A stretch of 64,000 bases of DNA, from NCBI GenBank assembly GCA_015234525.1, contig JADGMX010000010.1, forward strand, positions 124,001-188,000, written 5' to 3'. A program made the translations under genes and the position numbers. Source of the DNA: Flavobacterium sp. GTDB lineage: Bacteria; Bacteroidota; Bacteroidia; Flavobacteriales; Flavobacteriaceae. A model generated the notes under the pieces. That model had not been told where the DNA came from. It saw nothing but the letters and a program-made list of their open reading frames with translations, and did no database searches. The first letter of the stretch is position 1, and every line of letters begins with the position of its first letter. Positions 26,338 to 35,507 of this stretch are shown in pieces.

Positions 26338-27372
26338 TTATCCGAGTAACAAACGGACTTTTTCAACTATAGTTTCGGGTAAGATTGTACGCATTGCGTC
26401 GTCATAACCCGGAACTTTTTTATTTCCATACATCGACGTCGGAATCATCGGATAGCGTTCGCGATCAACAGTGATTGAGTGATTCAGCGGTTGACGATAC
26501 GGCGCAAATCCGCCAAAAGGATGCGTTGCGCCCCAAATTGTAATCACTTTAACACCATACATAGCGGCAAGATGACCGTTTGCCGAGTCCATGCTAACCA
26601 TCAGATCAAGTCCGGATATAAGTTGCAATTCGCGTTTGAACGAAAGCTTTCCGGCGATGATGATGACATTGTCGGAAGTCGGTAACTTTTTAAGCGTTTC
26701 TACCTCAGCGGCCGATCCGAAAAGGAAAATCTTAATGTTATCTTTTGATAATTGACCGATAACTTCAGATAAAAGATCAAGCGGATAAACTTTTGGCTGA
26801 TGTTGGGCAAATGGCGCAATACCGATCCACTTCTGAGTCTTCGTTCCTGATAAAGCCACCACTTCAGCATCAACATCTGGTCTGTAAATCGTGGCTTTCG
26901 AGAGATCGAGATTTAATCCGAGTCGCGCGAAAACCTGCAAATGCTGTTCAAATACGGTTGGTAGCGGTCTAAAAATTTTGTTGTTAGGTCGCGTAAGTTG
27001 CTTTTTGGCAGTTCGGGTTTTATTATACGCCACCGATCTGGTTCCGCCTAAAGCGAATAAGGTCGTAATGAATTTTGACCGAAGAACATTGTGAAGATCA
27101 GCAATTGTATCAATGTTGAGTTTTTTGAGATCCGAATATAATCTAATCAATCCTTTAAACCCTTTATGTCGCCCGTTGAGATCGACGCCAAAGAAATTGA
27201 TATTTGGAATTCCATCAAATAATGGTTCGAAAAATGGTCGGGAAACAACCGTTATTTCAATTTCCGGATATTGCTTGGCCAAGGCACTTAAAACAGGAAC
27301 CGTCATCGCGACATCTCCCATTGCGGAAAGTCGGATAACGGCTATATGTTTGATTTCGGTTGCCAATTGCAC
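26338..27372 (-). CDS. Glycosyltransferase family 9 (heptosyltransferase-like)
   Basis: The 344-residue protein has the GT9 layout: an N-terminal segment HIAVIRLSAMGDVAMTVPVL, a GIAPFAQHQPKVYP donor-site region and the C-terminal MDSANGHLAAMYGVKVITIWGATHP and PFGGFAPY signature. Family members add heptose or another sugar from an ADP- or NDP-sugar to lipid A core. The start codon appears to be GTG at 27372; an internal TTG at 27366 is possible. It follows the DUF4254 gene by 9 bases and the two are probably cotranscribed. Confidence 0.9.
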   Translation of the reverse strand: MQLATEIKHIAVIRLSAMGDVAMTVPVLSALAKQYPEIEITVVSRPFFEPLFDGIPNINFFGVDLNGRHKGFKGLIRLYSDLKKLNIDTIADLHNVLRSKFITTLFALGGTRSVAYNKTRTAKKQLTRPNNKIFRPLPTVFEQHLQVFARLGLNLDLSKATIYRPDVDAEVVALSGTKTQKWIGIAPFAQHQPKVYPLDLLSEVIGQLSKDNIKIFLFGSAAEVETLKKLPTSDNVIIIAGKLSFKRELQLISGLDLMVSMDSANGHLAAMYGVKVITIWGATHPFGGFAPYRQPLNHSITVDRERYPMIPTSMYGNKKVPGYDDAMRTILPETIVEKVRLLLG

Positions 27373-27381
27373 CCCCGAAAG

Positions 27382-27987
27382 TTACTGTTTATTTTGGTAC
27401 AAGACCGGATTTAATTCGTTGTCGTTGTACATTTTCATCTGTTTGTAGACTTTCATGTACTTGTCGCCACTTTCAATATCGGCAAGCAAATCATCGATCG
27501 CTTTAGCCAAATCCTGACGCTGCTCCAGCAAAATGTTCAACTTCACCAAACAGTTGTCACGGTGCTCCTGACTTGCATCAGCTCTTACCGCCTCTTCACG
27601 CATGTGGTGAATTTTCAATGCAAGAATTGAAAAACGGTCGATTGCCCAAGCCGGACTTTCAGAATTGATTTTGGCCGATTCCTTCGGAACAACATCCTTG
27701 TACCGCTGAAGAAAATAGCTGTCAATATATTCAACCATATCAGTGCGTTCCTGGTTAAATGCATCAATCCGGCGTTTAAGTTTCAGCGCTGCTACCGGAT
27801 CGATATTTGGATCGCGAATCAAATCCTCAAAATGCCACTGAACGGTGTCAATCCAATTTTTCAGATATAATAAATGCTCAATTTTTTCTTTCGGATACGG
27901 ATTATTGACCGGGTGGTCAACATTGTCATGGACGTGGTAATCGTGAATCGATTGTTCAAAAACCGAAAATGCAAGTTGTGAAAACAT
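27382..27987 (-). CDS. DUF4254 family protein
   Basis: A 201-residue soluble helical protein that I recognise as DUF4254, commonly found upstream of a GT9 gene in Bacteroidota. Features visible are the His-rich N-terminal part (HDYHVHDNVDHPVNNPYP), WHFEDLIRDPNIDP, the FNQERTDMVEYID helix and HHMREEAVR. It has no signal peptide or membrane helix. Its function is unknown; the fixed linkage to a lipopolysaccharide core glycosyltransferase suggests a role in that pathway. The ATG at 27987 was preferred to a TTG three codons upstream. Confidence 0.8.
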   Translation of the reverse strand: MFSQLAFSVFEQSIHDYHVHDNVDHPVNNPYPKEKIEHLLYLKNWIDTVQWHFEDLIRDPNIDPVAALKLKRRIDAFNQERTDMVEYIDSYFLQRYKDVVPKESAKINSESPAWAIDRFSILALKIHHMREEAVRADASQEHRDNCLVKLNILLEQRQDLAKAIDDLLADIESGDKYMKVYKQMKMYNDNELNPVLYQNKQ

Positions 27988-28006
27988 AGGTCGCAAATTA
28001 AGTATA

Positions 28007-28014
28007 CAAAGATA
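28007..28014 (-). promoter_or_regulatory. Promoter -7 element (TATCTTTG) for DUF4254-GT9
   Basis: Exact TAnnTTTG match on the minus strand, 19 bases before the start codon at 27987, in the 65-base divergent region shared with upp. A plus-strand TACTTTTA next to it (one base off) may serve upp. Confidence 0.5.
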
Positions 28015-28052
28015 CTTTTTATACTTTTATAACCTAAACTAATTTCTCGTTC

Positions 28053-28709
28053 ATGCAGCTTCATAATCTTTCTGAAACCAACAGCATTCTCAACCATTTT
28101 GTCAGTCAATTGCGCAATGTCGATATTCAACGCGACAGCATGCGTTTTAGACGAAACATTGAGCGAATCGGCGAAGTTTTGGCATACGAGATCAGTAAAA
28201 CAGTCGACTTTTCAGCGGTTGCCGTTCAGACTCCGCTTGGCGTTAAAAACACTTATGAAATGGCTGCAAAGCCGGTGATTTGTTCGATACTTCGCGCAGG
28301 AATTCCGCTTCACAACGGGCTGTTGAATTATTTTGACGATGCCGACAACGGATTTGTATCCGCTTACAGGCATCATCCCAATTCAGATGATGATTACTTT
28401 GATATTTTGGTCGAGTATCAAGCCGTTCCCGATCTTTCCGACCGCATTCTGATCCTTGCAGACCCGATGCTTGCCACCGGTCAGTCACTGGTTGCTGTTT
28501 TTAATAAGTTGATGGAAAAAGGAGCGCCAAAAGAAATTCACGTTGCGATTGTAATTGCCGCACCCGAAGGCATCGAGCTTTTGCAACGAAACCTTCCCGA
28601 TCAGTGCCATCTGTGGATTGCTGCGATTGATGAAAAGTTGAATGAAAAGAATTACATCGTTCCCGGACTCGGTGATGCCGGCGATCTTGCGTATGGCAAT
28701 AAATTATAA
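28053..28709 (+). CDS. upp: Uracil phosphoribosyltransferase
   Basis: Salvages uracil by transfer to PRPP, giving UMP. The 218-residue protein has the type I phosphoribosyltransferase PRPP loop LILADPMLATGQSLV (residues about 136-150), the LRAGIPLHNGLL segment and the uracil-binding C-terminal GLGDAGDLAYG. The central YRHHPNSDDDYFD is an insertion-rich region common in Bacteroidota Upp. The 3' end overlaps the convergent DUF6427 gene by 6 bases. Confidence 0.96.
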   Translation: MQLHNLSETNSILNHFVSQLRNVDIQRDSMRFRRNIERIGEVLAYEISKTVDFSAVAVQTPLGVKNTYEMAAKPVICSILRAGIPLHNGLLNYFDDADNGFVSAYRHHPNSDDDYFDILVEYQAVPDLSDRILILADPMLATGQSLVAVFNKLMEKGAPKEIHVAIVIAAPEGIELLQRNLPDQCHLWIAAIDEKLNEKNYIVPGLGDAGDLAYGNKL

Positions 28710-29627
28710 CTGAAACAAGAAAGCCAACAAACTACATAGCATCAGCAGCGAAAGCGTGATGTCGTGCTTGATTGGTTTGTAGGGAAGTTCCATGTGCGAT
28801 GTAGCCATAAATGAAAGCGGCGCAATGGTGTAAATCAGTAGTTCATTTCGGGTGTCGGGTGAAATTGCAAACAAGGCAACGGCAATTAAAAATGCAAAAA
28901 TGATCTTTTGATAAGAGGATTGTAATTGCAGCGGCCTCGACGGAATGGTGATCATCATCGAGATAAAGAAAAAGAGCGCGATGCTGAGAAAGATCATCAA
29001 TGAAAGGTTTCGCGGCAAATTATTGAAAAACTGAAAACTGAGATCGGCGTACATCTGATTTTGAAAGTCGACGATAAAATTTGGATCGAAAGCATACGCA
29101 TAAACCAAAGTAGAAACGGTGACCGTAATTATCGCCAAAAACGGAAGCACCCAATTTCGATAGTCTGACGCGGCATGAAACAGAATGCTGAAAACGACCA
29201 GAATCATAAACAGGATGGTCCAAAACTGAAAAAGCGCTGCGATGCAAATCCACAATGACGCATCAAATATTTTTTCTTTCGTGTTCTTGGATGTGTGAAG
29301 CGAAATCAGTCGGCGTAGCGCCAAAAGCACGAATAACGCTGATAACATCAGATTGAGATCAGCCATCACATCCGGGAAAAACAGCATAAATAGCAGGTAA
29401 AATAAAATGGTATAGCTACTGTCTTTGCTAAGCGAATTTCGTTTGATGATAAAGTTTGCCAAAAAAAGCATCAACAGCAAAATCAGCAATAGCGAACCAG
29501 TGGTCACCATTGAAAGCTCACCGTCAACAGGTCGGCTGGCTTGAAAAAGGAAAAAACTGACAATTGCCGCTATAAAAACCGCAGCATAATTAACAGGCGT
29601 AGATTTTCGAAAAAGGCTTGTTATCAT
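28704..29627 (-). CDS. DUF6427 family integral membrane protein
   Basis: A 307-residue protein with about nine hydrophobic segments and almost no soluble part. I recognise it as DUF6427, a Bacteroidota membrane family of unknown function typically next to upp. The loop FDPNFIVDFQNQMYADLSFQ between membrane helices is the largest polar region. No catalytic motif is visible. It overlaps upp at its 3' end and diverges from the DUF6341 gene. Confidence 0.75.
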   Translation of the reverse strand: MITSLFRKSTPVNYAAVFIAAIVSFFLFQASRPVDGELSMVTTGSLLLILLLMLFLANFIIKRNSLSKDSSYTILFYLLFMLFFPDVMADLNLMLSALFVLLALRRLISLHTSKNTKEKIFDASLWICIAALFQFWTILFMILVVFSILFHAASDYRNWVLPFLAIITVTVSTLVYAYAFDPNFIVDFQNQMYADLSFQFFNNLPRNLSLMIFLSIALFFFISMMITIPSRPLQLQSSYQKIIFAFLIAVALFAISPDTRNELLIYTIAPLSFMATSHMELPYKPIKHDITLSLLMLCSLLAFLFQL

Positions 29628-29647
29628 CGATGGATTTTATACTTTTG
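29618..29647 (+). promoter_or_regulatory. Promoter TTG-N19-TACTTTTG for the DUF6341 gene
   Basis: Both elements of the Bacteroidota housekeeping promoter are present: TTG at 29618-29620 and TACTTTTG at 29640-29647, 19 bases apart, ending 27 bases before the ATG. It overlaps the start of the divergent DUF6427 gene. Confidence 0.7.
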
Positions 29648-29674
29648 TAAATATAAATATAACTCGCTTATAAA

Positions 29675-29905
29675 ATGAGGGGATTTTTTGAAGGAATCGA
29701 AACACTATTCGTTGATTATTTGTTCGCGCCGCTGGACGGACTTCGCAACATGGAGCTAAACACGTGGTTTGGCGCTAATTTTATCAACTGGATTTTCATG
29801 ATTATCTGTGCCGTTGCGGTCGTTTACTGGATCAAGCAGCTTAGAATCTTTGAAGAAAACAACGAAGAAAACCAGGATACTACGGCGCATTCTTTCTTAG
29901 ATTAA
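29675..29905 (+). CDS. DUF6341 family small membrane protein
   Basis: A 76-residue protein with an amphipathic N-terminus (MRGFFEGIETLFVDYLFAPL), a hydrophobic helix at about residues 34-52 (NFINWIFMIICAVAVVYWI) and an acidic C-terminal tail (FEENNEENQD). I recognise it as DUF6341, a Flavobacteriaceae family of unknown function usually between DUF6427 and purD. It has a well-formed promoter of its own. Its last 9 bases overlap the end of purD convergently. Confidence 0.78.
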   Translation: MRGFFEGIETLFVDYLFAPLDGLRNMELNTWFGANFINWIFMIICAVAVVYWIKQLRIFEENNEENQDTTAHSFLD

Positions 29906-31171
29906 GTCTTTGCCGATATCGGTTCTAAAATACATCTTATCAAAACTGATTTTTTCAATGTTTTGGTAAGATTTTTTTATGGCCGATTGAAAGTCGTCGC
30001 CGTAGGAAGTAATTGCAAGCACGCGACCGCCGTTGGTCACAATATCACTTCCGTGGATTTTACTCCCCGCATGAAATACCAGCGAATCCTCAACTGAATC
30101 CAGTCCGCTGATTACCTTGCCTTTCTGGTACTCCCGTGGATAACCTCCGGAAACCATCATGATTGTAGCCGCGCTTCTTGGATCAATCTCCAGGTCAAAC
30201 TCAGACAGCGTTTCATCGGCAACAGCCTTAAATAACTTAACCAAATCCGACTTCAACCTCGGAATCACAACTTCAGTTTCGGGATCGCCCATCCGAACGT
30301 TGTATTCAATCACCATTGGTTCGCCCTTTACATTGATCAATCCGATGAAGATAAAGCCTTTGTAAGTAATTTCATCCGTTTGCAAGCCGCTGACCGTTGG
30401 TTTAACGATTCGTTCCTCGATTTTGGTCATCAATTCGGCATCGACAAATGAAACTGGAGAAACTGCTCCCATTCCGCCGGTATTCAATCCGGTATCGCCT
30501 TCGCCAATGCGTTTATAATCTTTAGCTGTCGGCAGAATTTTATACGATTTTCCGTCGGTCAACACAAAGCAGCTTAATTCGATTCCGTCCAAAAATTCCT
30601 CAACAACCACTTTTGCGCTTGCTTCACCAAATTTCTCATCAATCAACATATTTCGGAGTTCAGCCTGAGCTTCCGCAAGATTATCGATGATTAACACGCC
30701 TTTTCCGGCCGCGAGACCATCAGCTTTTAAGACGTACGGCGGATTGAGTTTCGTTAAAAATTCGCATCCTTCCTCAACCGAATCTTTGGTAAACGAATCA
30801 TACGCGGCGGTCGGAATGTTATGTCGGACTAAAAATTCCTTGGCAAACTCTTTACTGCCTTCAAGCTTGGCGCCCATTTTTGAAGGGCCAATAACCGGAA
30901 TTTTAGAAAGTTCAGCGTCGGCTTCAAAGAAATCGAAAATTCCATGAACAAGCGGATCTTCGGGACCAACAACTACCATATCTACTTTTTCGGCTAAAAC
31001 CAACTGTTTGATCGCGTAAAAATCGGTCGGATTAATGTTCACATTTGTAGCAATTTCCGATGTTCCCGCATTACCGGGTGCCACAAAAAGTTTGTTACAA
31101 ACTTCACTTTGATTCATTTTCCATGCGAGAGCATGTTCGCGGCCACCTGAGCCCAAAAGTAAAATAGTCAT
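29897..31171 (-). CDS. purD: Phosphoribosylamine-glycine ligase
   Basis: Catalyses the second step of purine synthesis, joining glycine to phosphoribosylamine with ATP. The 424-residue protein has the N-terminal GSGGREHALAWKM, VVVGPEDPLVHGI, ATP-grasp features VLKADGLAAGKGV and the metal-binding EYNVRMGDPETEVV, and the C-terminal SGGYPREY segment. The ATG at 31171 is the normal PurD start; an upstream in-frame GTG at 31195 would add eight residues of low-complexity Thr. No other pur genes are nearby. Confidence 0.96.
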   Translation of the reverse strand: MTILLLGSGGREHALAWKMNQSEVCNKLFVAPGNAGTSEIATNVNINPTDFYAIKQLVLAEKVDMVVVGPEDPLVHGIFDFFEADAELSKIPVIGPSKMGAKLEGSKEFAKEFLVRHNIPTAAYDSFTKDSVEEGCEFLTKLNPPYVLKADGLAAGKGVLIIDNLAEAQAELRNMLIDEKFGEASAKVVVEEFLDGIELSCFVLTDGKSYKILPTAKDYKRIGEGDTGLNTGGMGAVSPVSFVDAELMTKIEERIVKPTVSGLQTDEITYKGFIFIGLINVKGEPMVIEYNVRMGDPETEVVIPRLKSDLVKLFKAVADETLSEFDLEIDPRSAATIMMVSGGYPREYQKGKVISGLDSVEDSLVFHAGSKIHGSDIVTNGGRVLAITSYGDDFQSAIKKSYQNIEKISFDKMYFRTDIGKDLI

Positions 31172-31192
31172 GGTCGTTGTTGTTGTTTGCCA

Positions 31193-31200
31193 CAAAAATA
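31193..31200 (-). promoter_or_regulatory. Promoter -7 element (TATTTTTG) for purD
   Basis: Exact TAnnTTTG match on the minus strand, 21 bases before the purD ATG. No PurR-type operator or purine riboswitch is recognisable in the leader. Confidence 0.45.
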
Positions 31201-31271
31201 CTTCGTTTAAAGATTATAAAATAATTTTCTTGGCATTTGTCAGCAAATGTTAAACATTAAACAGATTAAAG

Positions 31272-31279
31272 TAAATTTG
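31272..31279 (+). promoter_or_regulatory. Promoter -7 element (TAAATTTG) for the DUF3667 gene
   Basis: Exact TAnnTTTG match 19 bases before the ATG at 31299. The upstream region is AT-rich; no clear -33 TTG. Confidence 0.5.
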
Positions 31280-31298
31280 GCCCAATAAACCCTATCAA

Positions 31299-32069
31299 AT
31301 GGCCCAGATCTGCAAAAACTGCCAGTACGAAATCGAATTAAATTTTTGTGCCAATTGCGGTCAGAAGAAAATGAAGCGTATTGACCGGATTTATCTAAAA
31401 GATGAACTCCAATATACGCTTTTGCATACCAATAAAGGTTTTTTGTATTCGGCGAAAATGCTTATTAAAAATCCGGGACGAACTACCGCTGAATTTATTG
31501 ATGGAAATCGGGTAAACCACTACAAGCCTATTCTGATGGTTTTCGTTTTGGCTGGTCTACATGTCCTACTAACCAGCTTCTTGCCGATGAAAGAAATTAT
31601 GACTAATTATTATGTTGACTCCAATGCGGCGGAGTATCGTTATAACATGTTTTTGTACGATAAGATGATGAAATACAATTCGTTTATAATGGTTGGAATT
31701 ATTCCGGTTGCGGCTTTATGTTCATGGATCGCATTTAAGAAATGGGGACATAATTTCTACGAACATGTGATTATAAACGCTAATTTACTGTCGGCGATGA
31801 TGATTGTCAGCATATTGGTGATATTTCCTATTCAACTTATTTTGGTTCCGTATCCAATCTTATTCGTGTTTATTCCGGTTCTATTAACTTTTGGAATAAT
31901 GATTTGCTTCACTTTTTGGATGTTTGTCAATATCTATTCTCAGCAATCTCCAGGCGATGTTATCCTCAGAGTACTACTGTTTTTCACCGTATTTGGAATC
32001 GTGTTACTTTTGATGAGTGTTGCAGGACTCAGCTATCTGATAGCAAACGGGGCATTCCCTGGTAAATAG
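31299..32069 (+). CDS. DUF3667 family membrane protein with N-terminal zinc ribbon
   Basis: The 256-residue protein starts with a zinc ribbon (CKNCQYEIELNFCANCGQK, two CxxC pairs in residues 5-23). A conserved segment LHTNKGFLYSAKMLIKNPGR and EFIDGNRVNHYKPI follows, characteristic of DUF3667. Four or five membrane helices lie between about residues 78 and 250. Function is unknown. It is encoded 9 bases upstream of the PaaK-like ligase and may be cotranscribed with it, but the family occurs widely without that neighbour. Confidence 0.82.
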   Translation: MAQICKNCQYEIELNFCANCGQKKMKRIDRIYLKDELQYTLLHTNKGFLYSAKMLIKNPGRTTAEFIDGNRVNHYKPILMVFVLAGLHVLLTSFLPMKEIMTNYYVDSNAAEYRYNMFLYDKMMKYNSFIMVGIIPVAALCSWIAFKKWGHNFYEHVIINANLLSAMMIVSILVIFPIQLILVPYPILFVFIPVLLTFGIMICFTFWMFVNIYSQQSPGDVILRVLLFFTVFGIVLLLMSVAGLSYLIANGAFPGK

Positions 32070-32078
32070 CGAATAATC

Positions 32079-33392
32079 ATGATTAAACTTTTCGACTTTG
32101 CGTTATTACTAGGTGGATTTCCGCTAAATGTTGCGAAATCGCATTTGGACGAGATTTTAGCTATTCCAGAGTCGGAATTTGATGATTTTATGGATGACCG
32201 AAAGTGGTCGATTGTAAACTATCACTTATCAAATAATAGCCATTACCAAAAAATCTGCAATCAGAAGCACTTCGAGAAGTGGGAAGATATTCCGATCATG
32301 AAGAAATCGGATTTTCAGTTGCCACTAAATCAGCGTCTTTCTAAAAGTTACACGTCGAAAAACATTTATACAAATAAAACATCCGGTTCGGGCGGCGATC
32401 CGTTTGTATTTGGGAAAGACAAATTTTGCCATGCGCTAATTTGGGCTAATATTATCAGGCGCTTCGGGTGGTACGGAATTGATTTCAATTGCTCGTGGCA
32501 AGCGCGATTTTACGGGATGCCGGTCGATTTTCTGGCCAATAAAATTTTACGTGTAAAAGATTTCTTGAGTCATCGCTACCGATTCAGCATTTTCGATCTG
32601 TCTGACCGCGGCTTAGAAAAAATAGTCGCAAAATTTAAGTCTAAAGAATTCGATTATATTAACGGCTATACGAGTTCGATCGTTCAACTTGCGAAATATC
32701 TGCGGAAGCAAAACCTCATTTTAAAAGATATTTGCCCGTCGCTTAAAGTCTGCATCGTGACTTCTGAAATGCTTTTTGATGACGATAAACAACTTCTGGA
32801 AGCGCAATTTGGCGTTCCGGTTGTGAATGAATATGGGGCGTCTGAACTTGATGTGATCGCTTTTCAGGATCCGCATGGCGACTGGATCGTAAATTCTGAA
32901 ACCCTATTTGTCGAAATCGTTGATGATGCGGGAAAGCTGGTTCCAAACGGCGTTGAAGGCCGAATCATCGTCACGCTGTTGTACAATAAGGCACATCCGA
33001 TGATTAGGTATGACGTGGGCGATTACGGGGTTTTAGACGAAAAAAGTACAATCAAAAAACCATTGCTGAAAAAATTGATCGGACGCACAAACGACTTTGC
33101 AACTTTGCCCAGTGGGAAGAAACCCGCGGGGATGACCTTTTATTCGATCACCAAAAAACTTTTTGACGATCAGGGAAATGTTAAGGAATTCATTATCAGA
33201 CAAACCCGAATTAACACCTTTGAGATTGAATATACCAGTGAACGCGAATTGACTGAAAATGAAATACGGCGAATTGAAAAAGTGATGGGCGACTTTTTAG
33301 AACCGGATTTAATTTACAATTTTGTCAGGCGGGAATCGTTGAATCGCACCAGCGCGGGGAAATTGAAGCAATTTACATCGCTTGTCAACTAA
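32079..33392 (+). CDS. PaaK-like adenylate-forming enzyme (CapK/phenylacetate-CoA ligase family)
   Basis: A 437-residue member of the ANL superfamily. The nucleotide loop is TSGSGGDPFVF (residues about 105-115), the second motif region is NEYGASELDVIAF (near 250) and the later RYDVGDYG and GRTNDFATLPSGKK segments are as in PaaK and CapK. CapK-type proteins occur in capsule loci, where they probably activate an acyl group that modifies the glycan; this fits its place at the left border of the polysaccharide locus. The substrate is unknown. It ends back to back with a convergent glycosyltransferase gene, with no spacer. Confidence 0.85.
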   Translation: MIKLFDFALLLGGFPLNVAKSHLDEILAIPESEFDDFMDDRKWSIVNYHLSNNSHYQKICNQKHFEKWEDIPIMKKSDFQLPLNQRLSKSYTSKNIYTNKTSGSGGDPFVFGKDKFCHALIWANIIRRFGWYGIDFNCSWQARFYGMPVDFLANKILRVKDFLSHRYRFSIFDLSDRGLEKIVAKFKSKEFDYINGYTSSIVQLAKYLRKQNLILKDICPSLKVCIVTSEMLFDDDKQLLEAQFGVPVVNEYGASELDVIAFQDPHGDWIVNSETLFVEIVDDAGKLVPNGVEGRIIVTLLYNKAHPMIRYDVGDYGVLDEKSTIKKPLLKKLIGRTNDFATLPSGKKPAGMTFYSITKKLFDDQGNVKEFIIRQTRINTFEIEYTSERELTENEIRRIEKVMGDFLEPDLIYNFVRRESLNRTSAGKLKQFTSLVN

Positions 33393-34154
33393 TTATTTTC
33401 TACGGATATAGCGAGGTTTAATGATCAGTTGGGTAAATAGAAAACCGATCATGCAAGCCAGACTCGCTAGTGGAGAAAGCTGATGAAAATCTCGATAAAT
33501 TCTATAATTATGTCGTAAGAGCGACTTTTTTGAGGCCGATATTGAATCTTTACGGATTCGGTAAGATGCTAAAACTTCGGGCAGAACCGGTGCTTTTTTA
33601 ATCCTTTTTACTATCGTTAGCCATAAAATCCAATCCTGACGTTTTCGTACACTATTGATTTGGATTTTTCCGAATTCGGCCGAGTCGTAAATTCCGGTTA
33701 GATTTCCGACGAAATTGCAAAAAAACAATTGACGATATGTGAGTATTTTTGGGGCCTTTACGATCCGATTTAAACTGTTTTCTGATTCGTCGACGCAGTC
33801 GTAATAGGAAAAAGTAAACGGAATCTTTTGAGATTGCATGAACTTTAACTGCTTTTCGAGTTTTTCCGGTTTCCAGAAATCATCCGCATCGAGAAATGCG
33901 ATATAACGACCTGATGCTATTTGCAATGCGGTATTTCGAGCGATTCCGGCGCCTGAATTCCCATCAAGCGACGCAGATTTTATTCGCGGATCATCAAACG
34001 AGCGAATGATTTTGAGACTGTCGTCGGTGGAACAATCGTCGACAATTATCATTTCCCAATCGGCAAATGTTTGCGCCAAAACCGACTGAATCGCTTTCCC
34101 AATAAATCGCCCGGCGTTGTAGGATGGCGTTATTATGGAAACTGTCGGATTCAT
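33393..34154 (-). CDS. Glycosyltransferase family 2
   Basis: A 253-residue GT-A glycosyltransferase with the family start VSIITPSYNAGRFIGKAIQS, the nucleotide-binding WEMIIVDDCSTDDS, and the metal-binding FLDADDFW (the DxD-type motif) near residue 90. The C-terminal part ends in a hydrophobic stretch (LASLACMIGFLFTQLII), possibly a membrane anchor. It likely adds one sugar to a lipid-linked repeat unit on the cytoplasmic face. The start codon touches the sugar transferase stop codon, so the two are cotranscribed. Confidence 0.92.
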   Translation of the reverse strand: MNPTVSIITPSYNAGRFIGKAIQSVLAQTFADWEMIIVDDCSTDDSLKIIRSFDDPRIKSASLDGNSGAGIARNTALQIASGRYIAFLDADDFWKPEKLEKQLKFMQSQKIPFTFSYYDCVDESENSLNRIVKAPKILTYRQLFFCNFVGNLTGIYDSAEFGKIQINSVRKRQDWILWLTIVKRIKKAPVLPEVLASYRIRKDSISASKKSLLRHNYRIYRDFHQLSPLASLACMIGFLFTQLIIKPRYIRRK

Positions 34155-35507
34155 TTAGTAGGCTTTTGCTTCGCCTTTGAGCGCATTATAAATTGTGAGG
34201 AAAATGATTTTGAGATCGAGCAATAACGACCAATTTTCGAGGTAGAAAATATCAAATTTTACGCGGTAGATGATGTCTTTGTCGTTTTCGACCTCGCCTC
34301 TAAAACCTTTCGTTTGAGCCAAACCTGTGATGCCTGGCTTGATGAAGTGGCGAACCATAAATTTATCGATTCGGCGTGCATACATTTCGGTGTGACTAAC
34401 CATGTGCGGACGCGGCCCGACAACCGACATGTCTCCCATCAACACATTGAAAAACTGTGGAAGTTCGTCAATACTGGTCTTGCGAATCCATTTTCCGATT
34501 CGGGTGATGCGTGGATCATTCTTTGAAACCTGATAAAGATCGGCGATATCGTTGAGTTTCATCGATCGGAATTTATAGCAGTAGAACTCTTTATAGTTAA
34601 GTCCGTTGCGTTTTTGTTTGAAAAACACATCTCCCTTAGATTCGATTTTGATCAAAATTCCTAAAATTGGAATCAGCCAAGAAAGCACGAAAACGATGAT
34701 GAATAGCGAAAAGAAAATATCAAAAACGCGCTTTATAACTTTGTTTGTTGTTTGGTCAAGGGGAATATTTCGAAGTGAGATTACCGGAATATAATCGTAA
34801 TAATCAAAAACTAGATTCCGGCTCAAAATTTCCTTATTATCAGGTAAAAACTTGAGTATTTTCAAGTTGTTATCCGTAAAGTCGATGAATTTACTTACGT
34901 CGGTATTCGACAAATCTGAAAGCGAACAATAGATTTCGTCGACATTATTTTCAAGAACAAATGCCAAACATTCTTCGATCTGGTCCTTTTTATTGTGAAG
35001 CAAGTCGTACTTATTGACAAGTTTGTAACCGTAATCGGGATTTTGGATAAAGAAACTTTCGAGTTGTTCCACACTTTTCCCGTTTCCTACAGTGACAACG
35101 TTTCGGAAATTTCCACCATATAAGACCCTGAATCGCCGAAGTGCATAATAAATGCTGAGTTTAATCAATCCGATGAGTGCCAGCGATAAGGTAACGAATT
35201 CGACCATAAATTCCGGATGGGTCATCTTCATATAAAATCCGATGAACGCGAAATTTGCGATCAAAAAGAGGAAGTACTGTTTAAGGATGTAGCCTACAAC
35301 CGAAATTATTTTGGTGTATCGATAAATCTCATAGAAACCTACGCGCCACGCGATGAAGAGCCATGCAATTGAGATATACAAGTGATAAATTACGGTATTA
35401 TTGACATCGGGAAGCCACCACAAAGCCACTGCATTTATGATAACCACGTCTAATACGCAGGTAAATGGCCTGATATAGCCTGAGTATCTTCCTATTTTTC
35501 GCCGCAC
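34155..35507 (-). CDS. Undecaprenyl-phosphate sugar phosphotransferase (WcaJ/WbaP-type initiating enzyme)
   Basis: This enzyme transfers a sugar phosphate to undecaprenyl phosphate and so starts repeat-unit synthesis. The 450-residue protein has four to five N-terminal membrane helices, a central CoA-binding-like domain (residues about 130-240) and the C-terminal catalytic domain with [55 protein letters not shown] and [13 protein letters not shown]. The start codon is GTG. It lies between the decarboxylase and GT2 genes, each directly abutting. The sugar is probably glucose or galactose, but this is inference from the family. Confidence 0.93.
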   Translation of the reverse strand: MRRKIGRYSGYIRPFTCVLDVVIINAVALWWLPDVNNTVIYHLYISIAWLFIAWRVGFYEIYRYTKIISVVGYILKQYFLFLIANFAFIGFYMKMTHPEFMVEFVTLSLALIGLIKLSIYYALRRFRVLYGGNFRNVVTVGNGKSVEQLESFFIQNPDYGYKLVNKYDLLHNKKDQIEECLAFVLENNVDEIYCSLSDLSNTDVSKFIDFTDNNLKILKFLPDNKEILSRNLVFDYYDYIPVISLRNIPLDQTTNKVIKRVFDIFFSLFIIVFVLSWLIPILGILIKIESKGDVFFKQKRNGLNYKEFYCYKFRSMKLNDIADLYQVSKNDPRITRIGKWIRKTSIDELPQFFNVLMGDMSVVGPRPHMVSHTEMYARRIDKFMVRHFIKPGITGLAQTKGFRGEVENDKDIIYRVKFDIFYLENWSLLLDLKIIFLTIYNALKGEAKAY

